Source of the DNA: Holophagae bacterium
GTDB lineage: Bacteria > Acidobacteriota > Holophagae > Acanthopleuribacterales > Acanthopleuribacteraceae
Direction: 5' to 3'
DNA length: 64,000 nt
Assembly: GCA_029263455.1 (NCBI GenBank)
Contig: JAJCXM010000014.1
Location: 248,001 to 312,000, forward strand
Position 1 is the stretch's first letter. The number at the start of each line of letters is the position of its first letter. A program made the translations under genes and the position numbers. Below the pieces are notes generated by a model that ran no database searches, was not told where the DNA came from, and worked only from the letters and a program-made list of their open reading frames with translations. This document shows, in pieces, positions 45,154-54,232 of the stretch.

Positions 45154-47699
45154 GGTGTAGCGCCCCCTTTCAGCGACATCATATAGGCCATCAAATCGTT
45201 GAATTCACGTGCCGTTAACATGTCGGCAATGGTCGGTGGCATGATGGGCTGATAGCCTGTGACCACCACCTTTTGAGGTTCCAGAATCGATTCTTTAATG
45301 TAATCAGAGGTGTTGATCATGGCAATTTCCGTCAGTTCGGGACCTAATCCCGCAGGCGATCCCTCGCCGCCTACTAAGTGGCAGGTAAAACAAATACCCT
45401 TACCAAAGAAGATCTCTTTGCCCTTAATTGCATCGCCATAGGTTTCTTGCGCGACGGCCATATCAGCGCCACCTGACGCGTCCTCCGGTACATCTGCCTT
45501 CGTCACCGTGATCTCTCCAGACAAACTCTCAAGATAAGCGGTAACCACAAAAAGCTCAGAACCGGTTAGCGAGATCGGGGGCCGATTAACGGCGGGCATG
45601 ATGTTGCCGAAGCCTTCAACCACCAGGGCACCGGGATCAACCATGGATTCCACTATATAAGCTGATGCCGATATGTCTGGGTTTCTTTCACTAGCCAATT
45701 TGGCGACAGGCTTTAGATCTGGCGCTCTAGGCCCGGCTTCGCCGACACCGTGACATAAGGCACAGGTGCCTTTGCCATAGAAGACTTGTTCCCCTAATGC
45801 CACGACTTCACTTTGTTCCATGGTGAAAACATCTTGGTCAGACGAAAGTTCAACGGGTGGTCTATGTTCCACTTGAGGAATCTTGTTGGCAAAAATCACG
45901 AAGCAGCCAATGACCGCTAAACCAAATGCCGTCACCTTGATAAAGACTTTCACCCCGCGCCAACCGCTTCCGCTACTGCCTTCAGCCTTTTTGTTACCCA
46001 GACTGCCCAGCCACATTACAAAACTGGTCATTAATAGGAAGATAATGACGGCAGCCGAAATCTTGATCGAGGCTTCGCCAAGCGTTGGCAGGAATGCGTC
46101 GGCCGACGTATCACGCAAAACACCGTACACATGCCAATGCTGACGCAGAGCAGAACGCGCGTAGCCCATTAAGCCCATGGTCCAGCAGAAGGTGATGGCC
46201 ATAAGAAACAGCGCATACTGTGCGCGATCGGGTATTTTGCCCCAGCGAATCTGACCGACCACTTTCGCATTCTTGAACAAGGCCAAATCAATGCCCGTAA
46301 AGGCCACGATCGCCAATAGCACCGCCATCACTTGTTTAGGCGCATAACCGATGCGCGTGGCTGCATCCACGAAATAACCGCGGATACCAAACCCGATCAC
46401 AATGGCCGCTGCCAATACCAGCACAGACCACTGGATAATCATGCCAACGCTGCGCCAACTCACGGTGGCCTCTTTATTACCTCGCCGATAGAGCATGAAA
46501 CTTAAGAAGGTCGTTAAGATCATGATGTTGACAGCCGTGTTCTTGGCCGACATCACGCCCAATACGCCAAGTAGCGGATGGTGTGCTCCACCCATTTTTC
46601 GCGCTTCCTCTAATGAGGCAACTAACGAGTGCGGCGTCGCCCACACAAGGACACAAATCAACAGGATCGCGAGCAGATACTTGATGTATTTTTTATATCT
46701 TTCAGCACCCTCAATGCGTTCCATGCCAATCCACAAATAGAAGTTTGCGGACAAGAACAGCGTCCCGATCATGACAGCTTGAATGATCCATAACCAAGAC
46801 AAGAACCCGCCCATCAGCGTGATACCCATCTGTTGGTTGTGGTCATAAATCTCTTTACCCAACCAGTAACCGGCGAACGGCAGTACCAAAAATACGCTGA
46901 CCGCCACGAAATTACCTATATAGCCCATCCAATCGTAATAGGCGCGTTGTTCATCGGTTTCAGCGGTCAGGAAACGAAAACCCGCATAGGCACCAGCAAT
47001 GGCACCGCCGAAAACGGCATTAGCGATGAGACGGTGAATATTAAGCGGCTGCCAGGTGGCGTTATTGATCGCGTCCCAAACACTTATGACGGCGCCTGTG
47101 TCTACATCAATACCGTTTGGCGTCATCATAAATGTGGCCCAGGCGTTGGTTAACACCACCAGAGCCGTGCCAAATAGATTAAGCAACACACCCAAGAATA
47201 AGTGCCACTTCTTTTTGTCGCCTTTGAGCCAGTCCCAGCCATACCAATACAAGTAGAGCGTGAAGGACTCACCAAAGAACAGCACCGGGTAGATCCACAT
47301 GGTGGGTGCGAAAACGCCACTCATGTAGTTCCAGAAGGTGGGGTAAAGGGTGATCAACATAAACAATAAGATCGCGCCCAACGTCGCGGTCGCCGAAAAA
47401 GCGATCAATGAGAGCTTGATGAATTCGCGTGCTAATTTGTCGTACTTATCGTCTTTGGTGAGGTACCCAATGTATTCGATGATGAGCGCAAACATGGGGA
47501 CGCCTAAAATGAAGGCGGCAAACATGAGTTTTACCTGCGCAATGATCCACACCAGGTTACGCGATGACATACCGCCAAACTGTCGATATGGAGGAGCCTG
47601 TGACGCGGCCCCATCGGCCATCACCGCGGTCGCTATAAATAGAATGCATGCAATGGAAACCCAACGCCATGTACGATTCGACTTCACCCTATCCTCCAT
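45150..47699 (-). CDS. CydA-like membrane protein fused to two cytochrome c domains
   Basis: The first ~240 residues align by eye with cytochrome bd subunit I: AQVKLMFAAFILG aligns with AMYHFLFVPLTLG of E. coli CydA, and FFGESFTLYLYWYGWDWL with FFLESTFVGLFFFGWDRL. His222 matches the b558 ligand His186, and Glu144 matches Glu107. The b595 ligand His19 is replaced by Lys57. The quinol-loop GRQPW motif is absent. More helices follow to about residue 600. Two cytochrome c domains end the protein: CALCH 646-650 and CFTCH 770-774. No cydB is present. It is unlikely to be a normal bd oxidase; electron transfer from quinol to cytochrome c is my best guess. Confidence 0.82.
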   Translation of the reverse strand: MEDRVKSNRTWRWVSIACILFIATAVMADGAASQAPPYRQFGGMSSRNLVWIIAQVKLMFAAFILGVPMFALIIEYIGYLTKDDKYDKLAREFIKLSLIAFSATATLGAILLFMLITLYPTFWNYMSGVFAPTMWIYPVLFFGESFTLYLYWYGWDWLKGDKKKWHLFLGVLLNLFGTALVVLTNAWATFMMTPNGIDVDTGAVISVWDAINNATWQPLNIHRLIANAVFGGAIAGAYAGFRFLTAETDEQRAYYDWMGYIGNFVAVSVFLVLPFAGYWLGKEIYDHNQQMGITLMGGFLSWLWIIQAVMIGTLFLSANFYLWIGMERIEGAERYKKYIKYLLAILLICVLVWATPHSLVASLEEARKMGGAHHPLLGVLGVMSAKNTAVNIMILTTFLSFMLYRRGNKEATVSWRSVGMIIQWSVLVLAAAIVIGFGIRGYFVDAATRIGYAPKQVMAVLLAIVAFTGIDLALFKNAKVVGQIRWGKIPDRAQYALFLMAITFCWTMGLMGYARSALRQHWHVYGVLRDTSADAFLPTLGEASIKISAAVIIFLLMTSFVMWLGSLGNKKAEGSSGSGWRGVKVFIKVTAFGLAVIGCFVIFANKIPQVEHRPPVELSSDQDVFTMEQSEVVALGEQVFYGKGTCALCHGVGEAGPRAPDLKPVAKLASERNPDISASAYIVESMVDPGALVVEGFGNIMPAVNRPPISLTGSELFVVTAYLESLSGEITVTKADVPEDASGGADMAVAQETYGDAIKGKEIFFGKGICFTCHLVGGEGSPAGLGPELTEIAMINTSDYIKESILEPQKVVVTGYQPIMPPTIADMLTAREFNDLMAYMMSLKGGATP

Positions 47700-47728
47700 C
47701 TCCGCCGTATGATCGTGCCATGCGCTAA

Positions 47729-49777
47729 TTATGAATCAGTAGGTTGACTCTGCTTGCTGTACTCCAGCATTTGTCGCATAAATCCAACTTCGTTGATGGC
47801 CTCATCATTTGAAGTCTTACCCTCATTAACAGCTTTAACGTGGAAGGGACAAACACCTTCAGTTGCGGTCACTTCTGGTTCGGTCTTATCCATAAACCCT
47901 GCTTGACGCAGTAGGTCGTTCATCATTGAGCGTCCCATGTCCAAGCCACCCTCAACTGTCTCCATCTGAATCGTTTCCAATGTCTTCTCTTGAGCAATCT
48001 GCTCAACACGCTGTTGTGTACGGTCCCGCATGAAACCCGCTGGCACACGTAACATGCGATCCAGAGCTTCCGGTGACCACGCATAAGAAGAACGAAACTC
48101 GATGCCTTTTTCGTCATGAGCCAAAACGGGCACTTCGGATCTAGGCAGTTTTTCCTCGATCTCGGTGACAACGGGGCTAATCATTAAGTCGCCTAACTCT
48201 TCAAGAATGATTTGTCGGGCAAACTCTAAAGTCACCGTATTCAATTGATTCATGCGAGCCGATTTCTCGATGCGAGCCTTGGCGCGACGTCGTTTGTAGG
48301 CATCGGTAATGCCTTTCATTTCTAATCGGGCCTCTCGCGTCCAAGTCAGTTTGCGGCCATCATAGGTGGTTTCTTCCTCTAACCCACCCTCTGCAGCGGC
48401 AATTTCACGCACGCGTTCCTGCGAGATGAACTCAAAATCGCTAGCGCCACAAACGGCACAGGCTTTTGGCTCAGGTTCTTTCGCGGTGACACCACAACTT
48501 CGGCAGAGCGCGATTTGTTGTTGCTGCGCGGCATGCTCGATGGCCAAATGTTCGGCTAGCTTCTCTGTCGCGTTAGCCGTGTATTTCGGCATAAAGCGAT
48601 CCATGGCTTCGTCGATCACATGGTTGGTAATCACGCTGTGGCCCTGTTCCATAGCGATACGGAGGATGCCGGTTCTGGCGATACCACGCATCAGGCTAGG
48701 CACTTTGGTCATGCGTTCCTTGGCTTCATCCGTCCAGCGAATGCTTTCCTCAGCTTTAAGATCAAGCTTAGGTACGACGACGCGCGTGCTCAGTAACAAA
48801 TCGCAGGGGCACAGGCGCAACAGATTCTCGGTTGTGTTACCCATACCTTCTTCTTCATCGCCACTATGGACGCCCACACGACCCATCACCAACAACCAAG
48901 GCTCAGTCTTGCGTACGTGATTAATGATTTTCTGGAAGGCTTTACCGTCTAGCAATGTTTTGGTGACCGTGACACCTTCATCGCGTGCAACGGTTTCCGC
49001 CACATTCAAATGGGACTGATAGATCTGTGCTAATCCCGTATCAATGATTTCTTCGTGCAATTGGTTTTGTTCTTCGAATCGGAAGATCTTTTTGGCGCGT
49101 TCAGAAAGGATATCGACGATGCCATTAAAAACCGCGTAATGCAGGTAGGGGTCGTAGACAGAAATGATCTCGATTTTTTTGTCATAGGCTTTAGCTAACT
49201 CAATGGCCGTCATCAACGCACCAAAGGCGTGAGGACTACCATCGATGGCAACTAAAATCACGTCGTTGGTTTCTGTCGCCTGTTTGCCATGACGACGCAT
49301 GACCCACAAGTCGCGATCCAAGTGTCGCGCCACCTGTGCGCATACACTGCCTAGCTGACTGTCGCGTGATTGACCAATACCCTGGGCACCTAGTACCACC
49401 AAGTCATAGTCAGATTCATCAATGTCCTTGTTTATTTCTACGTAATGCTTGCCATCCATCATTTTGCGTGTGAACGGGATTTTCTCCTGGGCACACTTCT
49501 CGCCCATCTGATCGAGGTAACTATCCGAAATGAGCTCTAAACCCATCGTGATCAAGCTATCGTGAATCTTGCGCTGACGCTCGATTTCCTGTTCTTGTAA
49601 GTACTCTTCAGGAAGGGTGTATTCCATTTGCTTAAATCGGTAATCATGCATCCGCGCTGCGTACACATGGGAACCTGTCACCTTTGCGCCAAAAGTCTTG
49701 CCTATGTCGATGGCAAAATCCGCTGCGCGGTTGGAATACGCGGAATTATCGACAGGTACGTAAACACTCTTGTACAT
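47729..49777 (-). CDS. Double universal-stress protein with three PCP_red-like repeats and zinc ribbon
   Basis: ATG 49777 has AAGGAGAGG three bases upstream; the longer frame to 49822 is discarded. Residues ~1-165 and ~170-335 are two universal-stress (UspA) domains, with a DGSPHAFGAL-type nucleotide loop in the second. Then come three PCP_red-like units starting at Trp348 (WTDEAKERMTKVPSLMRG), Trp479 (WTREARLEMKG) and Trp567 (WSPEALDRMLRVPAGFMRD). Two CxxC pairs near 428-445 form a zinc ribbon between the first and second units. The C-terminus ends with a VCPFHVK stretch. It heads the cytochrome operon (29 bases before the CydA-like gene) and may sense redox or nucleotide state. Confidence 0.8.
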   Translation of the reverse strand: MYKSVYVPVDNSAYSNRAADFAIDIGKTFGAKVTGSHVYAARMHDYRFKQMEYTLPEEYLQEQEIERQRKIHDSLITMGLELISDSYLDQMGEKCAQEKIPFTRKMMDGKHYVEINKDIDESDYDLVVLGAQGIGQSRDSQLGSVCAQVARHLDRDLWVMRRHGKQATETNDVILVAIDGSPHAFGALMTAIELAKAYDKKIEIISVYDPYLHYAVFNGIVDILSERAKKIFRFEEQNQLHEEIIDTGLAQIYQSHLNVAETVARDEGVTVTKTLLDGKAFQKIINHVRKTEPWLLVMGRVGVHSGDEEEGMGNTTENLLRLCPCDLLLSTRVVVPKLDLKAEESIRWTDEAKERMTKVPSLMRGIARTGILRIAMEQGHSVITNHVIDEAMDRFMPKYTANATEKLAEHLAIEHAAQQQQIALCRSCGVTAKEPEPKACAVCGASDFEFISQERVREIAAAEGGLEEETTYDGRKLTWTREARLEMKGITDAYKRRRAKARIEKSARMNQLNTVTLEFARQIILEELGDLMISPVVTEIEEKLPRSEVPVLAHDEKGIEFRSSYAWSPEALDRMLRVPAGFMRDRTQQRVEQIAQEKTLETIQMETVEGGLDMGRSMMNDLLRQAGFMDKTEPEVTATEGVCPFHVKAVNEGKTSNDEAINEVGFMRQMLEYSKQSQPTDS

Positions 49778-49869
49778 ACACCTCTCCTTAAGTGGCGGAC
49801 CCAGGTCCCAAAAGGCGACCAAAATCCTAACTTCTTGATGAATTTTCTGATGGCTACTTTACTGCACCT

Positions 49870-49899
49870 ACCCTAGTGTCGATGCCACTATGGTGTCAA
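49870..49899 (-). promoter_or_regulatory. Candidate promoter for the USP-CydA-like operon
   Basis: On the minus strand TTGACA (49899-49894) is a perfect -35 box. A weak TAGGGT lies 18 bases downstream. It is in the 190-base divergent gap, about 90 bases before the first gene. Confidence 0.35.
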
Positions 49900-49945
49900 T
49901 AGCAAAAACCGAGTAATGCGATCCCCTTCTTGCCACGACAAGGGC

Positions 49946-49951
49946 TATAAT
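49946..49951 (+). promoter_or_regulatory. Candidate -10 box for the surf1-oxidase operon
   Basis: A perfect TATAAT lies 16 bases before the GTG start. No good -35 box is seen at normal spacing, so the transcript would have a very short leader or an activator would be needed. Confidence 0.3.
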
Positions 49952-49967
49952 TCCAGCACCAAGCGGG

Positions 49968-50717
49968 GTGAACGTGTTACGCGGCAAGACATTCAAATTC
50001 TCATTCGAAAAGACGTTTCTTGCCCTGCTCGCAGGAATCACCTGTTTTGCCATGAGCTACTGGCAACATACACGTTACCTTTCCAAGCAAGTCTTTTTTG
50101 AACGACTTGAGGCCATGAGCGCGGCCGGCACTCAGGTGTTTGATCCATCAACTAAGGATTGGGACGCGCTTGTCTACGCATCAATCAAAGTGAGTGGAAC
50201 CTGGGACCACGACGGCGAAATCCTCATCATGAATCGTTCGCTCAACGATCAACCTGGCGTTAAACTGATCACACCATTAAAGGTAGAAGGTACAGACAAA
50301 AGATTGATGGTCGATCGCGGATTTGTGCCTTACGAAATGGCTCAAGACGAGGGGCTGAAAACCTACCATTCAGATGGAATAGTGCAGATAGAAGGTCTGG
50401 TTCGACCCAGCCAAGTACCCCAATTCCTTTTTGCCACACCAGCCGTCTCTGCAGCCGATGCCAGCCGAAAACACTGGTTGCGCGTTGACCTCGATGAGCT
50501 GGCCAAAGGTAGGTCATACGAGTTGTTTCCCGTATTCATAGAAAACACGAAAGCCGTCGCTGGCGGTCCCATCCCCTTTGAACAAGTGGAATTACCTGCA
50601 AGTCGTCATCTCAACTACACCTTGCAGTGGGCCAGTTTCGGATGCTTCGCTCTTTTTCTTGGCTTCTTCTTCCAATTCAAGCGCCGCAAGGTAATGGCGG
50701 CACACAAGAGCGCCTGA
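49968..50717 (+). CDS. SURF1-family cytochrome oxidase assembly protein
   Basis: GTG starts at 49968 or 49974 are both possible. The 249-residue product has an N-terminal helix (~15-30), the long periplasmic SURF1 domain with VDRGFVPYEM near residue 118, and a C-terminal helix in the family motif HLNYTLQWASFGCFALFLGFFF. SURF1 helps place haem a into subunit I. It leads the second oxidase cluster, 142 bases before the SCO gene, which fits that role. Confidence 0.88.
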   Translation: MNVLRGKTFKFSFEKTFLALLAGITCFAMSYWQHTRYLSKQVFFERLEAMSAAGTQVFDPSTKDWDALVYASIKVSGTWDHDGEILIMNRSLNDQPGVKLITPLKVEGTDKRLMVDRGFVPYEMAQDEGLKTYHSDGIVQIEGLVRPSQVPQFLFATPAVSAADASRKHWLRVDLDELAKGRSYELFPVFIENTKAVAGGPIPFEQVELPASRHLNYTLQWASFGCFALFLGFFFQFKRRKVMAAHKSA

Positions 50718-50859
50718 GCTTCAAATTTCGCACAACTAATGGCTAAATCTCCTTGAAAAATAGGCACCATTACCGCTATGATCTTCCCCCGAGCGCGTCC
50801 AGTCGGATTTACTGTTCCGTCCATTGAATATACTGCGCAAACGGGGTCTGGTTCATATC

Positions 50860-51666
50860 ATGAGGAGTGCGTCTTTAATAAGCTGTCTGATGGCCTTTTT
50901 GTGGGTTCAGGCTTTTGCTCAAATCGATTCGACGCCCCTAGTTGATGGCGTCGGTGTGCAAGAACACCTCGGCGAATGGCTGGATCTTGAGCTGGAATTT
51001 AGCGATCAAAACGGGAAAGCCGTGCAGCTAAAGGACTATTTCCAAGCAGGACGACCCGTCATCATCGCCCCTGTTTATTACACGTGTCCGCGTATGTGTA
51101 CATTGGTATTGAATGGCGTGGCACAAATGATTCGTGACGTTGACATGCAGCTAGGCGACGATTATGTCGTCTTGAATATCAGTTTTGACGCCACCAACAC
51201 ACCTGCGATGGCAAAAGCCAAAGCGGCCACATACTACGATTCGGTCAAACCCAAACAGGCTGATGGTCATTGGCAATTTCTAACCGGTAGCCAAGAAGCC
51301 ATTGATCAAGTCATGAACCAGATTGGCTTCAAATACAAATGGATCAATGACGCTTATAGTCACGCTTCTATCATTACGTTCCTCGGCGACGACGGCAAAA
51401 TCACGCGCTACCTTTATGGCGTTCAATATCCGTCGCGGGACGCACGTCTTGCGCTTGTTGAAGCTTCAGAAGGCAAAGTGGGTACGACGCTAGATCGCTT
51501 TCTCATTTTCTGTTTTCACTACGACCCATTGGCCGGTAAGTACACGTTTATGGCCACCAATATTATGCGCGTAGGTGGTGTGCTTACCATCCTCGCCTTA
51601 TCTATCCTCGGATACTTTCTCTTTAAGAAACCATTGCATAAACAAAGGATGGAACTGAATGGATAA
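50860..51666 (+). CDS. SCO1/SenC-family copper chaperone with C-terminal anchor
   Basis: ATG 50860 starts a good signal peptide (MRSASLISCLMAFLWVQAFAQ); the longer TTG frame at 50824 is less likely. The thioredoxin-like domain has the copper motif CPRMC near residue 80 and a His in YSHASIITFLGDDG near residue 167. A C-terminal transmembrane helix (~235-258) anchors it, unlike the other SCO in this window, which is anchored at its N-terminus. It should load CuA of the subunit II encoded next, whose start overlaps its stop by eight bases. Confidence 0.88.
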   Translation: MRSASLISCLMAFLWVQAFAQIDSTPLVDGVGVQEHLGEWLDLELEFSDQNGKAVQLKDYFQAGRPVIIAPVYYTCPRMCTLVLNGVAQMIRDVDMQLGDDYVVLNISFDATNTPAMAKAKAATYYDSVKPKQADGHWQFLTGSQEAIDQVMNQIGFKYKWINDAYSHASIITFLGDDGKITRYLYGVQYPSRDARLALVEASEGKVGTTLDRFLIFCFHYDPLAGKYTFMATNIMRVGGVLTILALSILGYFLFKKPLHKQRMELNG

Positions 51667-52594
51667 GCTGTTTTGGAACGGCCTGACCGACTTGGGAGCC
51701 AGGGTCGACAACGTTCAGATCTTTATTATTGCGTTGATGGGTGTGTGCTTTATTGCGTGTAACGCCGTACTCATTTACTTCATGCTGAAGTACCGCCGTA
51801 AGACTGATAATGATGTCACCTCAACCGTTAGCGGAAACCAGTTACTAGAAATCGTTTGGACCGTGATTCCAGCCGTTATCATGTTGTTCGTTTTCTGGTA
51901 CGGCGTAACCGTTTGGGGCGATCTACGTACACCTCCCGAGAATGCCATGACCATCAATGTCACGGGCGTGCAATGGGCGTGGCGTTTTGAGTATCCAGAT
52001 GGCCGTATCGAAGCCGAAGATCTCTATGTACCCAAAGGCGAAGCCATCCGCTTGAATATGATTTCGAGTGATGTACTGCACTCGTTCTTTATACCTGCTT
52101 TCCGGGTCAAGGAAGACGTGGTGCCTTCCCAATACACGCAACTCTGGTTCCAGGCTGAAAAAGAAGGTAGTTTTGATATCTTCTGCACCGAATACTGTGG
52201 CGATAACCACTCGTTCATGTTGGGCAAGGTACACGTTTTGGGTCCTGAAGCTTGGGACCGCTGGGTACGCCGTGTGCCCGATCCCAATTCCATTCCTCTA
52301 ACCCCTGTGCAACGTGGCGAAAAGCTGTTCTCTAAGTGGGGCTGCGCTGGCTGTCATTCCATCGACGGTTCACCCAATATTGGACCCACCTTCAAGAGCT
52401 TAATGGGTCGCGCCGAATCCATGTCTGATGGTCAAAACATCATCGTAGATGAAAACTACATTATGGAATCCATCAATCAGCCCGATCGCCAAATCGTGGC
52501 TGGTTACCCTAAAGGCCAAATGCCTGCATTCGAAGGTCAATTAAGCCAACAGGACATTACCGACATTATTGACTACATTAAGTCGGTTGAATAA
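51659..52594 (+). CDS. coxB: Cytochrome c oxidase subunit II with C-terminal cytochrome c (caa3 type)
   Basis: Two transmembrane helices (~20-42 and ~62-82) lead a cupredoxin domain with the CuA site CTEYCGDNHSFM and an upstream His in VLHSFF. A cytochrome c domain follows, with haem motif CAGCH at residues 229-233 and a Met in GQMPAFEG as likely axial ligand. The fused haem lets the oxidase take electrons without a soluble cytochrome. It is coupled to the SCO gene and lies 13 bases before subunit I. Confidence 0.94.
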   Translation: MDKLFWNGLTDLGARVDNVQIFIIALMGVCFIACNAVLIYFMLKYRRKTDNDVTSTVSGNQLLEIVWTVIPAVIMLFVFWYGVTVWGDLRTPPENAMTINVTGVQWAWRFEYPDGRIEAEDLYVPKGEAIRLNMISSDVLHSFFIPAFRVKEDVVPSQYTQLWFQAEKEGSFDIFCTEYCGDNHSFMLGKVHVLGPEAWDRWVRRVPDPNSIPLTPVQRGEKLFSKWGCAGCHSIDGSPNIGPTFKSLMGRAESMSDGQNIIVDENYIMESINQPDRQIVAGYPKGQMPAFEGQLSQQDITDIIDYIKSVE

Positions 52595-52607
52595 AGGAGC
52601 CTCTGGA

Positions 52608-54218
52608 ATGTCGACGCATAGCGAAAACACTCACTATCTCGAAGCTAAGGGCTTCAACAACTGGTTCTTCTCGGTGGATCATAAGCGTATTGGCATCATG
52701 TATTTGGTGGCCATCCTCTTCTTTTTCATCTTAGCCGGCATCGCTGCCATGGTGGTCAGAGCGGAACTCTTGTATCCGGGTCAACAGATCATTGATAGGC
52801 ATGGCTACAACGTTGCCTTTACCCTGCACGGGGCCATGATGGTCTTTCTGTTCATCGTGCCCGGTATCCCGGCAACCCTAGGCAATTTCTGTTTACCAAT
52901 TATGATCGGCGCCAAAGACGTCGCCTTTCCAAGGCTCAACCTACTAAGCTTCTGGATTTACTTGCTAGGCGCCGCCATCATCGTCTTCTCATTGATTGGT
53001 CCTCCTGGAGAGTCTTGGTTGGACACGGGTTGGACGCTATACACACCTTATTCGGTGGAGTCGTCCTCAGGCGTAATCCCAGTAACACTGGGCGTATTTG
53101 TGCTGGGGTTCTCATCCATCCTTACAGGCCTCAACTTCGTGGTAACCATCCACAAGATGCGCGCCCCTGGCATGACATGGCACCGGCTACCCTTATTTGT
53201 ATGGGCACTTTATTCAGCTTCATTGATCCAGATCTTGGCCACACCGGTGGTGGGCATTACCTTATTGTTGTTGGTCATGGAACGAACCTTCCAAATTGGA
53301 TTCTTCACCGCCAGCCTTGGCGGCGATCCCATCCTTTTTGAGAATTTTTTCTGGTTCTACTCCCATCCGGTGGTCTACATCATGATCCTCCCGGCCATGG
53401 GCGTGGTCGCGGAAATCCTGCCCGTCTTTTCGAAGAAACCCATCTTTGGCTATCGCGCCATTGCCTATTCGAGTTTAGCGATTGCGCTTGTCAGCTTCTT
53501 TGTTTGGGGCCATCACTTATTTGTTAGCGGAATGTCTGATTGGTCACGCTGGGTATTCTCACTACTCACCTTTGCGGTGGCTATCCCAACCGCCATCAAA
53601 GTATTCAACTGGATAAGTACGCTGTACAAAGGTTCTATCCAACTGGATTCACCCATGCTATATGCATGCGCCTTCATTTTCCTTTTCACCATTGCTGGCT
53701 TAACGGGATTACCTTTGGCAACTTTGGCAACGGATGTCCATCTACATGACACCTACTTCGTGGTTGCCCATTTCCACTACACCATGCAGGGCGGCACCGT
53801 GATTGGCCTTTTAGCTGGCATTCACTTCTGGTTCCCCAAAATATTCGGCAAGATGTATAGCGAAAAGCGAGCAAGGATCGGCTTCTGGATGCTGTTCATC
53901 GGCTTCAATGCCACCTTCATGCCCCAGTTCGTACTTGGCTACATGGGCATGCCGCGCCGTTACTTTGATTATCTTGATCAATTTGCCACGCTACATTTCA
54001 TGAGTTCCATCGGTGCCTTCATCAACGGCATTGCTTACCTCTACATCTTCGGCAACCTCATTCATGCCGTGGTTAAGGGCAGAGCGGCTGAGAAGAACCC
54101 CTTTGGCTCACTTTCCTTGGAGTGGACGGTCCCTTCACCTCCTCCTTTAACCAACTTTGATGAAATTCCGATAGTCACCGACTGGACCTATGGCTACGGC
54201 ACTGAACAGACCGTTTAA
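52608..54218 (+). CDS. coxA: Cytochrome c oxidase subunit I, A2-type haem-copper oxidase
   Basis: ATG 52608 follows AAAGGAG; the longer frame from 52569 overlaps coxB. The 536-residue protein has twelve helices and the usual ligands (TLHGAMMVF, a HH pair in WGHHLF, HDTYFVVAHFHYT). The motif around the CuB His is Tyr251-Ser252-His253-Pro-Val255-Val-Tyr257. The D-channel Glu of HPEVY is a Val, while the YS pair of the A2 subfamily is present. It is therefore an A2-type pump, different from the A1 type at 39.6 kb. Confidence 0.94.
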   Translation: MSTHSENTHYLEAKGFNNWFFSVDHKRIGIMYLVAILFFFILAGIAAMVVRAELLYPGQQIIDRHGYNVAFTLHGAMMVFLFIVPGIPATLGNFCLPIMIGAKDVAFPRLNLLSFWIYLLGAAIIVFSLIGPPGESWLDTGWTLYTPYSVESSSGVIPVTLGVFVLGFSSILTGLNFVVTIHKMRAPGMTWHRLPLFVWALYSASLIQILATPVVGITLLLLVMERTFQIGFFTASLGGDPILFENFFWFYSHPVVYIMILPAMGVVAEILPVFSKKPIFGYRAIAYSSLAIALVSFFVWGHHLFVSGMSDWSRWVFSLLTFAVAIPTAIKVFNWISTLYKGSIQLDSPMLYACAFIFLFTIAGLTGLPLATLATDVHLHDTYFVVAHFHYTMQGGTVIGLLAGIHFWFPKIFGKMYSEKRARIGFWMLFIGFNATFMPQFVLGYMGMPRRYFDYLDQFATLHFMSSIGAFINGIAYLYIFGNLIHAVVKGRAAEKNPFGSLSLEWTVPSPPPLTNFDEIPIVTDWTYGYGTEQTV

Positions 54219-54232
54219 CGAAGGATTGAACT

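Noticed and set aside
45150-47699. Reading the CydA-like protein as an ordinary cytochrome bd oxidase
   Set aside because: The b595 His is replaced by Lys, the GRQPW quinol motif is missing and there is no cydB next to it.
33947-49777. Taking PCP_red-like domains as evidence for chlorophyll synthesis
   Set aside because: No bchL/N/B, other bch genes or reaction-centre genes are present; the domain also occurs in non-phototrophs.
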